A stretch of DNA of 64,000 nt, from assembly GCF_042611095.1 (NCBI RefSeq), contig NZ_JBHFPV010000001.1:930001-994000 (forward strand), read 5' to 3'. The notes under the pieces were generated by a model. The model was given only the letters and a program-made list of their open reading frames with translations, ran no database searches and was not told the DNA's origin. Each line of letters opens with the position of its first letter. The stretch's first letter is position 1. A program made the translations under genes and the position numbers. Source of the DNA: Meishania litoralis. GTDB lineage: Bacteria > Bacteroidota > Bacteroidia > Flavobacteriales > Flavobacteriaceae. Shown here one piece after another: positions 34,749 through 44,444 of this stretch.

Positions 34749-35657
34749 ATGCCAAAAATTGTAGTCGTTGGAAGTTCCAATACCGACATGGTCGTCAAAA
34801 CTACCCGGTTTCCTGAGCCGGGCGAAACCATCATCGGTGAAGATTTTTTTATGTTCCCCGGGGGAAAAGGAGCCAATCAGGCCGTTGCAGCTGCCCGTGC
34901 CGGAGGTTCGGTAATTTTTATCTGCGCCGTCGGTGACGATGTTTTTGGTCAAAATGCCTTGGAGGGATATCGCGAGGAAGGCATAAATGTCGATGCTGCA
35001 AAAATCATTAAAGATGCGGCCTCTGGGGTCGCCCTGATTACCGTAAACGAAAAAGGCGAAAACGAAATCGTGGTAGCATCGGGAACCAACGCCGATCTTT
35101 CGGCAACTTATGTTTCAGGAATTGTGGAAGAAATGGAAGACGATGGAATATTCCTTACCCAATTGGAAACCCCGATCGAAACCATCGAATATTTGGCACG
35201 TTACAGCAAACTGACGGATCAGCCCTTGATTATAAATCCGGCCCCGGCACAGAAACTTTCAAATACAATTTTGGACGGACTTTTTCTCATCACCCCGAAC
35301 GAAACCGAGGCAAAGATCTTGACCGGAATCTCGGTAGAAGATGAAGTTTCCATGCAGTATGCTGCACAAGCCTTGCTACAAAAAGGGGTACAAAACGTAA
35401 TCATTACTTTGGGAGATAGGGGAGCCTATTTCATGAACCATGAGATGCGCTTTTTAGTGCCATCATATCCGGTAAAGGCAATCGACACTACGGCCGCCGG
35501 TGATGTCTTCAACGGGGTTTTGACCGTTTGCCTTGCCCAAAACATGAATTGGAAAGAAAGTATCGAATATGCCAATAGGGCCGCGGCGCTTTCGGTGATG
35601 AAAATGGGAGCCCAAGGGTCGGCACCCTACAAAGAGGAAATCAAAAAATTCAACTGA
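34749..35657 (+). CDS. rbsK: Ribokinase
   Basis: A 302-residue PfkB-family sugar kinase (ribose + ATP to ribose 5-phosphate). ATG 34749 gives the family N-terminus MPKIVVVGSSNTDMVVK. Motif 1 is GGKGANQAVAAARAGG; the catalytic motif is DTTAAGDVFNGVL, with the base Asp. Length is normal. It runs divergently from pdeM. The permease gene starts one base after the stop, so transport and phosphorylation of a pentose or nucleoside-derived sugar are coupled. Confidence 0.95.
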   Translation: MPKIVVVGSSNTDMVVKTTRFPEPGETIIGEDFFMFPGGKGANQAVAAARAGGSVIFICAVGDDVFGQNALEGYREEGINVDAAKIIKDAASGVALITVNEKGENEIVVASGTNADLSATYVSGIVEEMEDDGIFLTQLETPIETIEYLARYSKLTDQPLIINPAPAQKLSNTILDGLFLITPNETEAKILTGISVEDEVSMQYAAQALLQKGVQNVIITLGDRGAYFMNHEMRFLVPSYPVKAIDTTAAGDVFNGVLTVCLAQNMNWKESIEYANRAAALSVMKMGAQGSAPYKEEIKKFN

Positions 35658-35658
35658 T

Positions 35659-36654
35659 ATGTTCATTATTGAAACGTATACACTGGCCGTTATTTTCTGC
35701 GTGATAACCATGTTCGCATGGGGCTCTTGGGCCAATACCCAAAAGTTGGCCGCCAAAGATTGGCGCTTCGAATTGTTCTATTGGGACTATGTTTTCGGAA
35801 TTGTTGTGTTCGCAGGGCTTTTTGCCATGACCGCTGGCAGTACGGGCGATGGTGGAAGACCTTTTCTCGAAGATCTGTCACAAGCGGACAATGCCAGTAT
35901 TTGGTCCGCGGTTCTTGGCGGAATTCTGTTCAATGCCGCGAATATACTTTTGGTGGCCGCCATTACCTTGGCGGGAATGTCAGTGGCTTTCCCCGTCGGA
36001 ATCGGATTGGCATTGGTAATCGGGGTCATCGTGAATTATATCGATGCGCCCGTAGGAAACGCCACCCTGCTTTTTGGAGGTGTGGCCCTTATCGTCTTGG
36101 CGATTTTGCTGAATGCCAATGCCTATCGCAAACTTTCGGCGCAACAAGAAAAAGTACCCACAAAAGGCTTGGTATTGGCAGTTGTCGCCGGCCTGCTCAT
36201 GGGGCTTTTTTATAAGTATGTCGCTAATTCGATGTTTCCCGATTTTGAAAACCCGAGCGCAGGGAAATTGAGCCCGTATACGGCCGTATTCCTATTCGCT
36301 TTGGGAATCTTGGCCAGTAACTTTGTCTTCAACACCGTTTTGATGCGCAAACCCTTTGAAGGTGCCCCGGTCGGTTTTAAGGATTATTTTTCAGGAAGTC
36401 GCAAAAGTCATGTCATGGGGATTTTGGGGGGCGTCATCTGGTGCATCGGTATGTCGTTCAGTATACTGGCATCCGATAAGGCCGGTCCGGCCATTTCTTA
36501 TGGTTTGGGGCAGGGCGCTACCGTAGTTGCCGCACTTTGGGGTATTTTCGTTTGGAAGGAGTTCAAGGGAGCTCCCAAAGGTGTTGGCCGTATGCTAAAT
36601 GCCATGCTATTGCTCTATATTGTAGGATTGGGATTGATAATCGCTGCCAGATAA
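35659..36654 (+). CDS. GRP-family sugar permease
   Basis: A 331-residue membrane protein with about ten helices. It has the drug/metabolite-transporter-like layout of the glucose/ribose porter family (AWGSWANTQKLAAKDWRFELFYWDY; GMSVAFPVGIGLALVIGVIVNY; ISYGLGQGATVVAALWGIFVWKEF). With ribokinase directly upstream, ribose or a nucleoside sugar is the likely substrate. It ends two bases from the stop of the convergent helicase gene. Confidence 0.85.
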   Translation: MFIIETYTLAVIFCVITMFAWGSWANTQKLAAKDWRFELFYWDYVFGIVVFAGLFAMTAGSTGDGGRPFLEDLSQADNASIWSAVLGGILFNAANILLVAAITLAGMSVAFPVGIGLALVIGVIVNYIDAPVGNATLLFGGVALIVLAILLNANAYRKLSAQQEKVPTKGLVLAVVAGLLMGLFYKYVANSMFPDFENPSAGKLSPYTAVFLFALGILASNFVFNTVLMRKPFEGAPVGFKDYFSGSRKSHVMGILGGVIWCIGMSFSILASDKAGPAISYGLGQGATVVAALWGIFVWKEFKGAPKGVGRMLNAMLLLYIVGLGLIIAAR

Positions 36655-36656
36655 TA

Positions 36657-39122
36657 TTATTTCTTGGTCAGTATCGCCGCCATTTTCTTGATGCGGTCCG
36701 CCAATTTCTCACTTGTCAGTTTCTCGCGTAACCTATCAGTGATTATCGGAAAGGAAAACGGAGTATGGCCCTTGCATTCCTTCCAAATGATTTTTTGCGT
36801 GGCGATCCTTTCCAGGGCAATGCGCAACCGGCCTTCTTCCAATTGATGCTCAAAAGTCTCGGTAAAGGCTTGTTGAAACAACAGATTATCGGGTTCGTAA
36901 TCGCGGAATACGTTGAAAAGTAGGCCCGAGTTACTTTGAAGATGTTTCATTTTGATTCCCTTGTGCGGATATCCGGTAAAGACCAGGCCACTGATTACGG
37001 CAATGTCGCGAAACTTTCGCCTTGCCATTTCGGTCGAGTTCAAACTTTTTTGCAGGTCGTCCAATAAATATTCCTTGGAGAATAGATCGTTGTCGATAAC
37101 CTGTTGCATATCGATTTTTTGATCTGACAGCAGTTCGAACCCATAGTCGTTGAAAGCTAGTGAAAAAGTAATGGGGGAAAGCAGGCTTATACGGTAACCC
37201 AATAGGCTGCCCATAGCCTCGTGCACAAAACGCCCCTCGAACGGATAAAAAATATGGTGATGGCCGTCATCGGTCTCAAAGGTCTCGATAAGAAATTCAT
37301 CGGGTTTGGGCACGATACTCTCGGATCGTTGTCGGTCGAACAAATGCTTTAATGATTTTATTTCGGGTGATTGGTCTTTGTTGTTCAGACTTGCCGAATA
37401 CAGTTCGTTTCTGAGAAGTTCCGACATTTGGGCCGAAAGGGTCAGGCGGCCACCCATCCAACTTGGTACCTTGTTTGTTTTTTTGGTCGATTTGCGAACG
37501 TGCACCTGCATATCCTTGATACGTATGAATTCGAGATTTCTCCCTGCAAATGTGAATACGTCACCGGGTGTCATTTTAGAGACGAAAGATTCCTCAACGG
37601 TACCGATATACCCTCCTTTTTGATACCTGACCGTTAAATTGGCATCCCCTACGATCGTGCCTATTTGAAAGCGATGCCGCATGGCGACCGTTCGGCTATT
37701 GACCTTGAACACTCCTTTTTCATCGATCTCGACTTTTTTATATTCGTCATAATGTTGAAGACTTTGGCTTCCTAAAACCAAGAAGTTCAACAGCCATTGC
37801 CATTGGTCTTTCGAAATGGCCTGATAGCAGAATGTTTGTTTGACCTCTTCGAAGATTTGATCCGGATAAAATCCATCCGAAACGGCCAAGGTCGTCAAAT
37901 ATTGGAGCAATACGTCGAAAGTGTTCAAAAACGGAATTCGGTCTTCGACCGCATTCTGCCGTACGGCTTGCTGCAACGCAGAGGCTTCGACCAATTCTAT
38001 GGCGTGCGTGGGCAGAAAATAAATGACACTCTCCTTGCCAGGTCGATGTCCGCTTCTTCCCGCTCGCTGCAGAAAGCGGGCCACACCTTTTGGTCCGCCT
38101 ATTTGTACCACGGTTTCTACCGGGGCGAAATCGACCCCAAGATCTAGGCTCGAAGTGCAAACAACGGCTTTCAGGCTTTCATTACGGATGGCCTGCTCTA
38201 CCCAGATTCGGGTCTCTTTATCGATGCTACCATGGTGCATGGCGATTTCGCCCGCAAATTCCGGATGTTTTTGCAGGATTTTTTGAAACCAGATTTCGCA
38301 TTGGCTACGGGTATTGGTAAAAAGCAGGGTCGTCTTGCTTTTGTTGATTATGGGAACCACATCTTCCAACAATCGAATACCGAGATGCCCACGCCATGGA
38401 AAGGTTTCCATGGATTCCGGAATGATGCTCTTGACCGTTATTTTTTTGTCGATTTCAGCCTTGATCAAAACCGAATTTTCAAAAGCCGGCGAATTTGGCC
38501 CCAACAATACCTGTTTGGCCTGTTCCAAGTTTCCAATGGTGGCCGAAATGCCCCAAATGCGCAGATTTTTAGACACTGCTTTGAGACGAGACAGTCCAAG
38601 TTCCATCTGTACGCCGCGTTTTGTGCCCAACAGTTCGTGCCACTCGTCAACGACTATAGCTGAGCAATCTTTGAGCATTTTGTCATACCCCTTAGAGGCC
38701 AAAAGCAATTGCAGACTTTCAGGGGTGGTGATCAAAAGGTCTGGCATTTGTCTTTTCATTTGCGCCCGCTCCTTGGTCGATGTATCCCCGGTACGTATAC
38801 CGACGGTCATCTGTGTTCCCAAATCGGTCGTGACACGCTCGGCGGATTGTTTGATTTCCAGGGAAAGTGCCCGCAAAGGGGTAATCCAAATGGCTTTCAA
38901 TCCCTTTTGATACTTGGTCTTGTACTCCGGATTTTTCTTGATGTAGTTAAGCACAATTGGAAACCATAGTGCATAGGTCTTGCCGCTTCCTGTTGGGGCA
39001 TTCAATAGCCCATGCTTACCTTGTAAAAAGGCCTTCCACGTATCTTTTTGGAATTTGAACGGTTTCCAATTTTGGGATTGGAACCATTGCTCGGCGATAT
39101 TAAAAAGCTCTTTTTGGGTCAT
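36657..39122 (-). CDS. Ligase-associated DNA-damage-response Lhr-type helicase
   Basis: An 821-residue SF2 DEAD/H-type helicase. Walker A is in LLNAPTGSGKTYALWFP, the DExH box is VVDEWHEL, then SATIGN, LLFTNTRSQCE, SSLDLGVDF, and QRAGRSGHRPG (motif VI). A C-terminal winged-helix and DEAD-associated region follows. It matches the helicase of the ligase-exonuclease-helicase-PdeM repair module. The usual ligase and exonuclease partners are not in this window, and pdeM lies beyond rbsK and the permease. Confidence 0.93.
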   Translation of the reverse strand: MTQKELFNIAEQWFQSQNWKPFKFQKDTWKAFLQGKHGLLNAPTGSGKTYALWFPIVLNYIKKNPEYKTKYQKGLKAIWITPLRALSLEIKQSAERVTTDLGTQMTVGIRTGDTSTKERAQMKRQMPDLLITTPESLQLLLASKGYDKMLKDCSAIVVDEWHELLGTKRGVQMELGLSRLKAVSKNLRIWGISATIGNLEQAKQVLLGPNSPAFENSVLIKAEIDKKITVKSIIPESMETFPWRGHLGIRLLEDVVPIINKSKTTLLFTNTRSQCEIWFQKILQKHPEFAGEIAMHHGSIDKETRIWVEQAIRNESLKAVVCTSSLDLGVDFAPVETVVQIGGPKGVARFLQRAGRSGHRPGKESVIYFLPTHAIELVEASALQQAVRQNAVEDRIPFLNTFDVLLQYLTTLAVSDGFYPDQIFEEVKQTFCYQAISKDQWQWLLNFLVLGSQSLQHYDEYKKVEIDEKGVFKVNSRTVAMRHRFQIGTIVGDANLTVRYQKGGYIGTVEESFVSKMTPGDVFTFAGRNLEFIRIKDMQVHVRKSTKKTNKVPSWMGGRLTLSAQMSELLRNELYSASLNNKDQSPEIKSLKHLFDRQRSESIVPKPDEFLIETFETDDGHHHIFYPFEGRFVHEAMGSLLGYRISLLSPITFSLAFNDYGFELLSDQKIDMQQVIDNDLFSKEYLLDDLQKSLNSTEMARRKFRDIAVISGLVFTGYPHKGIKMKHLQSNSGLLFNVFRDYEPDNLLFQQAFTETFEHQLEEGRLRIALERIATQKIIWKECKGHTPFSFPIITDRLREKLTSEKLADRIKKMAAILTKK

Positions 39123-39198
39123 TTACCGCTATTGGGCTTTTGGAAAGTTACTGATAATAAATAATCAATATGATCCTCGAAATAACCTTCAAAAAAAT

Positions 39199-39206
39199 TA
39201 TCTTTG
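39199..39206 (+). promoter_or_regulatory. -7 element of the TerB-like gene
   Basis: TATCTTTG (39199-39206) is a full TAnnTTTG match, 23 bases before the ATG at 39229. It sits in the short gap after the divergent helicase gene. Confidence 0.5.
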
Positions 39207-39228
39207 CAGTCGATAAAATACCAAAAAT

Positions 39229-39648
39229 ATGTCGATCAAAGATCTTTATGACAGTAATTCATCGAACAATAACCTTGCCCATTTTGGAAGCCTCGCCAGT
39301 TTGGCCGCGGTCGATGGTGAAATCGGAGATGAAGAAATGGCGGTTTTAAAACAGTTTGCCCATAAACTACAGATTACCGATGCAGAGTTCAAAGAGGTGA
39401 TGAAACAGGAAAACAAGTACCCGATCAACCACCAAGTGAGCTACGAAAAGCGATTGGAACGTTTTTATGATCTTATGAAGATAATCATTGCCGACCATGA
39501 GGTGAGCGACAATGAAACGGTACTTTTAAAGCGATATGCCATAGGGTTGGGTTTTCCAAATGACAAAGCGGACAAGCTCATCGAAAAATCGGTTGCCATT
39601 TTTACCGGAAAAATCGCTTTTGAAGACTTTATGTATTTGGTAAAATGA
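39229..39648 (+). CDS. TerB-like tellurite-resistance-family domain protein
   Basis: A 139-residue helical protein with the TerB pattern: an acidic DGEIGDEEMAVLKQFAHKL in the first half and ADHEVSDNETVLLKRYAIGLGF in the second, a pseudo-duplicated metal-binding layout. It runs divergently from the helicase gene. Function is unknown; TerB domains are linked to stress and metal responses. It is not closely similar to the 117-residue paralogue at 29093. Confidence 0.8.
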   Translation: MSIKDLYDSNSSNNNLAHFGSLASLAAVDGEIGDEEMAVLKQFAHKLQITDAEFKEVMKQENKYPINHQVSYEKRLERFYDLMKIIIADHEVSDNETVLLKRYAIGLGFPNDKADKLIEKSVAIFTGKIAFEDFMYLVK

Positions 39649-39676
39649 GGACCAAAAAAAATCGTACAATAGAAGG

Positions 39677-39698
39677 AAAGGAAGCCGAGGCTTCCTTT
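39677..39698. terminator. Bidirectional hairpin terminator between TerB-like gene and fbp
   Basis: AAAGGAAGCC (39677-39686) pairs with GGCTTCCTTT (39689-39698), with an effective loop of six bases and a T run. It lies between the two convergent genes, touching the fbp stop. Confidence 0.8.
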
Positions 39699-39699
39699 T

Positions 39700-40710
39700 T
39701 TAATGGTATTTATCTAAAAACTCTTGAAGTTTTTCAACCATTTTTCGACTTCCGCAGAAAAAAGGAACTCTTTGATGTAGCTCGGTAGGTTCGATGTCCA
39801 AAATCCGATTTTTGCCACCTATGGCCATTCCGTTTGCCTGTTCGGCAATAAAAGCCATGGGGTTGCACTCGTATAACAATCGTAATTTACCGCTTTCGGA
39901 AATACTGCTTTTCGGATACATGTAGATACCGCCCTTGATCATATTTCTATGAAAATCGGAGACCAGCGATCCGATATATCTTGAAGTGTAAGGCCTATCG
40001 CCCTCTTCTTGTTGACAATACTTGATATAGTCTTTTACGCCTTGGTGAAAATGTATGTAATTGCCCTCGTTCACCGAATAGATTTTACCCGTCTCCGGAA
40101 ATTGCATGTTCGGGTGCGATAGGTAAAAAGTACCGATCGCCGGATTCAGGGTAAATCCGTTGACACCATCGCCCGTGGTATACACAAGCATGGTCGATGT
40201 TCCGTAGACCACATACCCCGCAGCGACCTGTTGGTTGCCGGGCTGTAGAAAGTCTTCTAGAGAGACCGGAGTGCCCACAGGGGTAACACGGCGGTAAATC
40301 GAAAAAATCGTGCCGACGGAAACGTTGACATCGATATTCGATGATCCGTCCAAAGGGTCGATCAAAACAACATATTTGTTCTGATGTTGTTCATCGTTGC
40401 TGTTTATAGTAATAAAATCATCCTCTTCTTCCGAGGCTATTCCACATACGATTTCCCTGTTCTTTAAAGTCTGTATAAATTTGTCGTTTGCGAGTACATC
40501 GAGTTTTTGTTGGTCTTCGCCTTGAATATTGGTATCGCCGGCAGCGCCCAACACATCGACCAAGCCAGCTTTGTTCACCTCGTGGTTAACGACCTTGGCG
40601 GCCAATCGAATGGCGTTGATCAGTTTTGATAATTCCCCCGAGGAGTACGGGAAAGAAGATTGGTTTTCGATAATAAATTCCCCTAGGGTCTTATTTTTCT
40701 TGTTGATCAT
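39700..40710 (-). CDS. fbp: Fructose-1,6-bisphosphatase class 1
   Basis: A 336-residue enzyme of gluconeogenesis. The class 1 core is IDPLDGSSNIDVNVSVGTIFSIY with the metal-binding Asp/Glu residues; substrate contacts lie in RYIGSLVSDFHRNMIKGGIYMYP. ATG 40710 aligns with the usual start (KTLGEFIIENQ); ATG 40731 is an in-frame alternative. It is a single gene with a terminator shared with its convergent neighbour. With ppdK it supplies a reversible glycolysis/gluconeogenesis route. Confidence 0.95.
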   Translation of the reverse strand: MINKKNKTLGEFIIENQSSFPYSSGELSKLINAIRLAAKVVNHEVNKAGLVDVLGAAGDTNIQGEDQQKLDVLANDKFIQTLKNREIVCGIASEEEDDFITINSNDEQHQNKYVVLIDPLDGSSNIDVNVSVGTIFSIYRRVTPVGTPVSLEDFLQPGNQQVAAGYVVYGTSTMLVYTTGDGVNGFTLNPAIGTFYLSHPNMQFPETGKIYSVNEGNYIHFHQGVKDYIKYCQQEEGDRPYTSRYIGSLVSDFHRNMIKGGIYMYPKSSISESGKLRLLYECNPMAFIAEQANGMAIGGKNRILDIEPTELHQRVPFFCGSRKMVEKLQEFLDKYH

Positions 40711-40771
40711 GTACCGATTGTTAATTTGCATACAAATATCGGGTATTTTGTGAAACTACAATGATTGTGGT

Positions 40772-40801
40772 TTTGAACCGATTTTTAAATTTATAACTTT
40801 G
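40772..40801 (+). promoter_or_regulatory. Promoter of the GNAT-aspartokinase operon
   Basis: TTTG (40772-40775), 18 bases, TAACTTTG (40794-40801), 19 bases before the ATG at 40821. It is a good Bacteroidota -33/-7 pair. Confidence 0.6.
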
Positions 40802-40820
40802 TGTTTTATTTGTAACAATA

Positions 40821-41300
40821 ATGGATTATAGAATTCGAGAGGCCACCGTAGCCGATATGCCTCAAGTTCTCAAACTGATTCAAGAATTGGCCACTTTTGA
40901 GAAAGAAGGAAATGCCGTCGAAGTGACGGCACAAGATTTGATCAACGATGGTTTTGGCGCTAAAAAACTGTTCCATTGCTTTGTGGCCCAACAAGATGAT
41001 GAAATCGTGGGAATGGCCTTGATATACCCAAGATATTCGACTTGGAAAGGACCTATTATCCACCTCGAAGATTTAATCGTTACCGACCATATGAGGGGCA
41101 GTGGTCTGGGTACTGCTTTGTTGAACGAAGTTGTCAAATATGGCGCCGACCTTGGGGTAAAGCGCATCAACTGGGAGGTTATCGACTGGAACGAACCTGC
41201 GATAAGCTTCTATGAAAGTAAAGGGGCCAAAGTATTGCGTGATTGGGATGTCGTACAGTTGGACGAAACGGGAATCAAAAATTACCTAAAAAATATATGA
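40821..41300 (+). CDS. GNAT N-acetyltransferase
   Basis: A 159-residue GNAT-fold acetyltransferase resembling spermidine/spermine acetyltransferases. The acetyl-CoA motif A is DLIVTDHMRGSGLGTALLNEV, and WNEPAISFYESKGAKV is the typical end. Family enzymes acetylate polyamines, thialysine or amino acids. Its stop overlaps the start of the aspartokinase gene (ATGA), so the two are translationally coupled; acetylation of an aspartate-family amine is conceivable but unproven. Confidence 0.88.
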   Translation: MDYRIREATVADMPQVLKLIQELATFEKEGNAVEVTAQDLINDGFGAKKLFHCFVAQQDDEIVGMALIYPRYSTWKGPIIHLEDLIVTDHMRGSGLGTALLNEVVKYGADLGVKRINWEVIDWNEPAISFYESKGAKVLRDWDVVQLDETGIKNYLKNI

Positions 41301-42547
41301 GGATATTTAAGTTCGGAGGAGCATCGGTAAAAGATGCCGATGGAGTTAGAAATCTGGCCAAGGTCTTGGATCAAGTGGGCCATCATAATACCTTATTGGT
41401 CGTCTCGGCCATGGGAAAGACTACCAATGCCATGGAAGCCGTGGTCAACGCCTATTTTGAAAATGGGCAAAGTTTGCCTTCGGCCTTGCAAGATGTAATC
41501 AACTACCACGATGACATATTGAACGGACTTTTCGAAAATGCATCCCACCCCATTTATGACAGGGTAAAATCGCTGTTCGATGAGGTCCATGGGTTTTTGG
41601 CCTGGAACAAGTCGCCCAAATATAATTTCGTCTATGATCAAGTCGTGGGGTATGGTGAATTGATCTCGACGACGATAATAAGCGAATACCTCAACGAATC
41701 GGGAGTCTCGAATACTTGGCTCGACGTTCGGAATCTTATCAAGACCGACAACAGCTATCGCGATACGACGGTCAATTGGGAAAAGACCCAGCAGAACGTT
41801 CAGACAAAGGTCGATCGTAAAAAATTCAATATTACCCAGGGATTTTTAGGAAGTGACGATAATAATTTTACGACAACACTGGGCCGTGAAGGCTCCGACT
41901 ATACCGCCGCGATCTTAGCCTATTGCCTAAATGCCGATTCGGTGACCATTTGGAAGGACGTGCCCGGTGTACTGAACGCGGATCCACGGTATTTTAAAGA
42001 GACGCAACTTTTGAACAAAATATCATACCGAGAGGCGATCGAGTTGGCTTTTTATGGGGCTTCGGTCATACACCCCAAAACATTGCAGCCTTTGCAGCAA
42101 AAAGAGATTCCACTTAATGTCAAATCGTTTTTGAATCCTAAAGACCCGGGTACCATTGTCGGCAAAGGAATCGGCATCGACCCCAAAGTACCCTGCTTTA
42201 TCGTAAAAAAGAACCAGGTCTTGATGAAATTGTCCTCATTGGATTTTTCCTTTATCGTAGAGGATAGCATAAGCGAGCTTTTCAAAATGTTGCACGATCA
42301 TAAAATGAAGGTCGACCTGATACAAAATTCGGCGATCAGTTTCTCGGTCTGTGTTGACAATCGGTTCGGCAGGTTGGAAGAATTGCTTGCCCTCTTGAAA
42401 GGCAGGTTCAAAGTCGTACATCATGAAGGGGTGTCATTATATACCATTCGCCACTTTACCAATGAAGCGATAGAAAGCCTGCTCAACGGACATGATGTTT
42501 TGCTCGAACAACGCGGCAAGGAAACTTTGCAATTGGTGGTCAAATAG
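41297..42547 (+). CDS. Aspartate kinase
   Basis: A 416-residue aspartokinase, the first step of Lys, Thr and Met synthesis. ATG 41297 gives the family N-terminus MRIFKFGGASVKD. The kinase domain has the TLGREGSDYTAAILA segment and WKDVPGVLNADPR. The C-terminal part (about 300-416) carries two ACT units with atypical sequence (VLMKLSSLDFSFIVEDSISEL). It is a monofunctional enzyme without a homoserine dehydrogenase fusion. It starts within the stop codon of the upstream GNAT gene. Confidence 0.92.
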   Translation: MRIFKFGGASVKDADGVRNLAKVLDQVGHHNTLLVVSAMGKTTNAMEAVVNAYFENGQSLPSALQDVINYHDDILNGLFENASHPIYDRVKSLFDEVHGFLAWNKSPKYNFVYDQVVGYGELISTTIISEYLNESGVSNTWLDVRNLIKTDNSYRDTTVNWEKTQQNVQTKVDRKKFNITQGFLGSDDNNFTTTLGREGSDYTAAILAYCLNADSVTIWKDVPGVLNADPRYFKETQLLNKISYREAIELAFYGASVIHPKTLQPLQQKEIPLNVKSFLNPKDPGTIVGKGIGIDPKVPCFIVKKNQVLMKLSSLDFSFIVEDSISELFKMLHDHKMKVDLIQNSAISFSVCVDNRFGRLEELLALLKGRFKVVHHEGVSLYTIRHFTNEAIESLLNGHDVLLEQRGKETLQLVVK

Positions 42548-42626
42548 CTCATCGTCCAAATGTTAAAATGGACTTGAACTCTCGTGTTTTTCCTATCTTA
42601 GCCTTTATCTAATTTAAAAACCGTGT

Positions 42627-44444
42627 ATGGGTTTAGTGACCGCAAAAGAGGTGTCCGAGGCAATAAATCTTGACAAGTACGGGATCTTAGGCACTTTTTT
42701 GGCGTGGGTATTGATGAAGGTCACAAGAATATCCAGTATCAATCGATTTTATGATAGAAACAAACATTTAGAAGGGCCTGAATTTCTAGATGAGATCTTA
42801 AAACATTATGAAATCGATTTTGAGATTCCGGAGGATGATTTTCGACGTCTTCCGAAAGAAGGCCCCTACATAACCATTTCAAACCACCCTTTGGGCGGAA
42901 TCGATGGGGTTCTCTTATTAAAACTTTTGGTGGCCCTGAGGGGTGATTTTAAGATAATCGCCAATTTCTTATTGCAGCGTGTCGGGCCGTTGGCCCCTTA
43001 TATAATGCCGGTGAATCCGTTTGAGGACCGCAAGGATGCCAAAAGCAGTTTGGCAGGGTTCAAGAACGCCATTCAGCATATTAGGGAAGGCCATCCATTG
43101 GGAATTTTCCCAGCTGGCGAAGTTTCAACCTACAAAGATGAAAAATTGATCGTCGATAAACCTTGGGAAGAGGCCGCATTGAAGCTGATAAGAAAGGCCG
43201 AAGTCCCGGTGGTACCCATTTATTTTCACGCGAAGAACAGCAAACTTTTTTATCGGTTGTCGAAAATCAGCGATATCTTTCGCACGGCGAAGTTGCCTAG
43301 CGAGCTCTATACACAGCGAAACCGCCCCATCAAGGTACGTATTGGCCAACCTATTTCCGTTGACGCGCAGAAAGAGCATGAGACCTTGGAGGATTTTACC
43401 GAACTTTTGCGCAAAAAAACATACATATTGGCCAATGCTTATAAAAAAGAGCGGTTGATCGATCAAATACCGGGTACCCTTAAAATTCCCAAACCACAGA
43501 GAAAGATAGTTGCCGCAATACGTACTGAGGTCATACAGGGAGAAATAGAAAAACTTCGTGAAAAAGATTGCCGCCTTTTGCAAAGCAAAAACTACGAGGT
43601 TTTTCTGGCCCAGGCGCATGATATGCCATTCATTTTAAAGGAAATAGGCAGACAGCGCGAAGTGACTTTCAGGGCCATAGGCGAAGGCACCAATAACGCC
43701 ATAGACCTTGACATTTTTGATGAGTATTACCACCATCTTTTTCTTTGGGACGATAATGAGAAAGCAATCGTAGGAGCTTACCGAATGGGCATGGGGTCCG
43801 ATATTTTCAAGCAATATGGCATCGACGGATTTTATTTGCAAGACCTATTCCGTTTTGAGCCCGAGCTTTTCCCCATGATGGAAAAATCGATAGAAATGGG
43901 CAGGGCCTATATCGTCAAAGAATACCAACAAAAACCGATGCCCTTGTTCTTGCTTTGGAAAGGAATCGTACACACTACTCTACGCCACCCGGAACATAAA
44001 TATCTGATCGGGGGCGTAAGTATAAGCAACCAATTTTCAAACTTTTCAAAATCGTTGATGATCGAGTTCATGAAAAGTAATTATTGGGATCCCTATGTCG
44101 CGCAATATATTCGCCCGAAGAAAGAGTTCAAGGTAAAACTGAACGATGCCGACAAGGAGTTCGTATTCGACGAAACCGAAGCAGATCTGAACAAGTTCGA
44201 TCGTTTGATCAATGAGGTCGAACCCGGCGATCTTCGATTACCGGTACTGATTAAAAAATACATCAAGCAAAATGCCAAGGTGGTCGCTTTTAATGTCGAT
44301 CCACTCTTTAACAATTCGGTGGACGGGCTGATGTATATCAAGATTTCCGATTTGCCTGAAAGTACCGTAAAACCAGTTATGGAAGAATTTCAGGCCGAAC
44401 TCGAACGCAAATTTGCCGAAGCCCAAGACAGTACCGGCACTTAA
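42627..44444 (+). CDS. olsF: Bifunctional acyltransferase of OlsF type (ornithine lipid synthesis)
   Basis: A 605-residue fusion. Residues about 70-280 are a PlsC-like O-acyltransferase (SNHPLGGIDG = HxxxxD; GIFPAGEVSTY = substrate block). Residues about 310-540 are an OlsB-like N-acyltransferase of the GNAT superfamily (EVTFRAIGEGTNNAIDLDIFDEYYHHLF; GRAYIVKEYQQKPMPLFLLWKGI). Two-domain proteins of this kind (OlsF) make ornithine lipid in Flavobacterium johnsoniae and Serratia, the N-part adding the second acyl chain and the C-part acylating ornithine. The stop overlaps that of the convergent arsenate reductase gene by four bases. Confidence 0.88.
   Translation: MGLVTAKEVSEAINLDKYGILGTFLAWVLMKVTRISSINRFYDRNKHLEGPEFLDEILKHYEIDFEIPEDDFRRLPKEGPYITISNHPLGGIDGVLLLKLLVALRGDFKIIANFLLQRVGPLAPYIMPVNPFEDRKDAKSSLAGFKNAIQHIREGHPLGIFPAGEVSTYKDEKLIVDKPWEEAALKLIRKAEVPVVPIYFHAKNSKLFYRLSKISDIFRTAKLPSELYTQRNRPIKVRIGQPISVDAQKEHETLEDFTELLRKKTYILANAYKKERLIDQIPGTLKIPKPQRKIVAAIRTEVIQGEIEKLREKDCRLLQSKNYEVFLAQAHDMPFILKEIGRQREVTFRAIGEGTNNAIDLDIFDEYYHHLFLWDDNEKAIVGAYRMGMGSDIFKQYGIDGFYLQDLFRFEPELFPMMEKSIEMGRAYIVKEYQQKPMPLFLLWKGIVHTTLRHPEHKYLIGGVSISNQFSNFSKSLMIEFMKSNYWDPYVAQYIRPKKEFKVKLNDADKEFVFDETEADLNKFDRLINEVEPGDLRLPVLIKKYIKQNAKVVAFNVDPLFNNSVDGLMYIKISDLPESTVKPVMEEFQAELERKFAEAQDSTGT

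Noticed and set aside
41243..41297. Upstream extension of the aspartokinase by 18 residues
   Set aside because: It lies inside the upstream GNAT gene, and the family N-terminus begins at ATG 41297.
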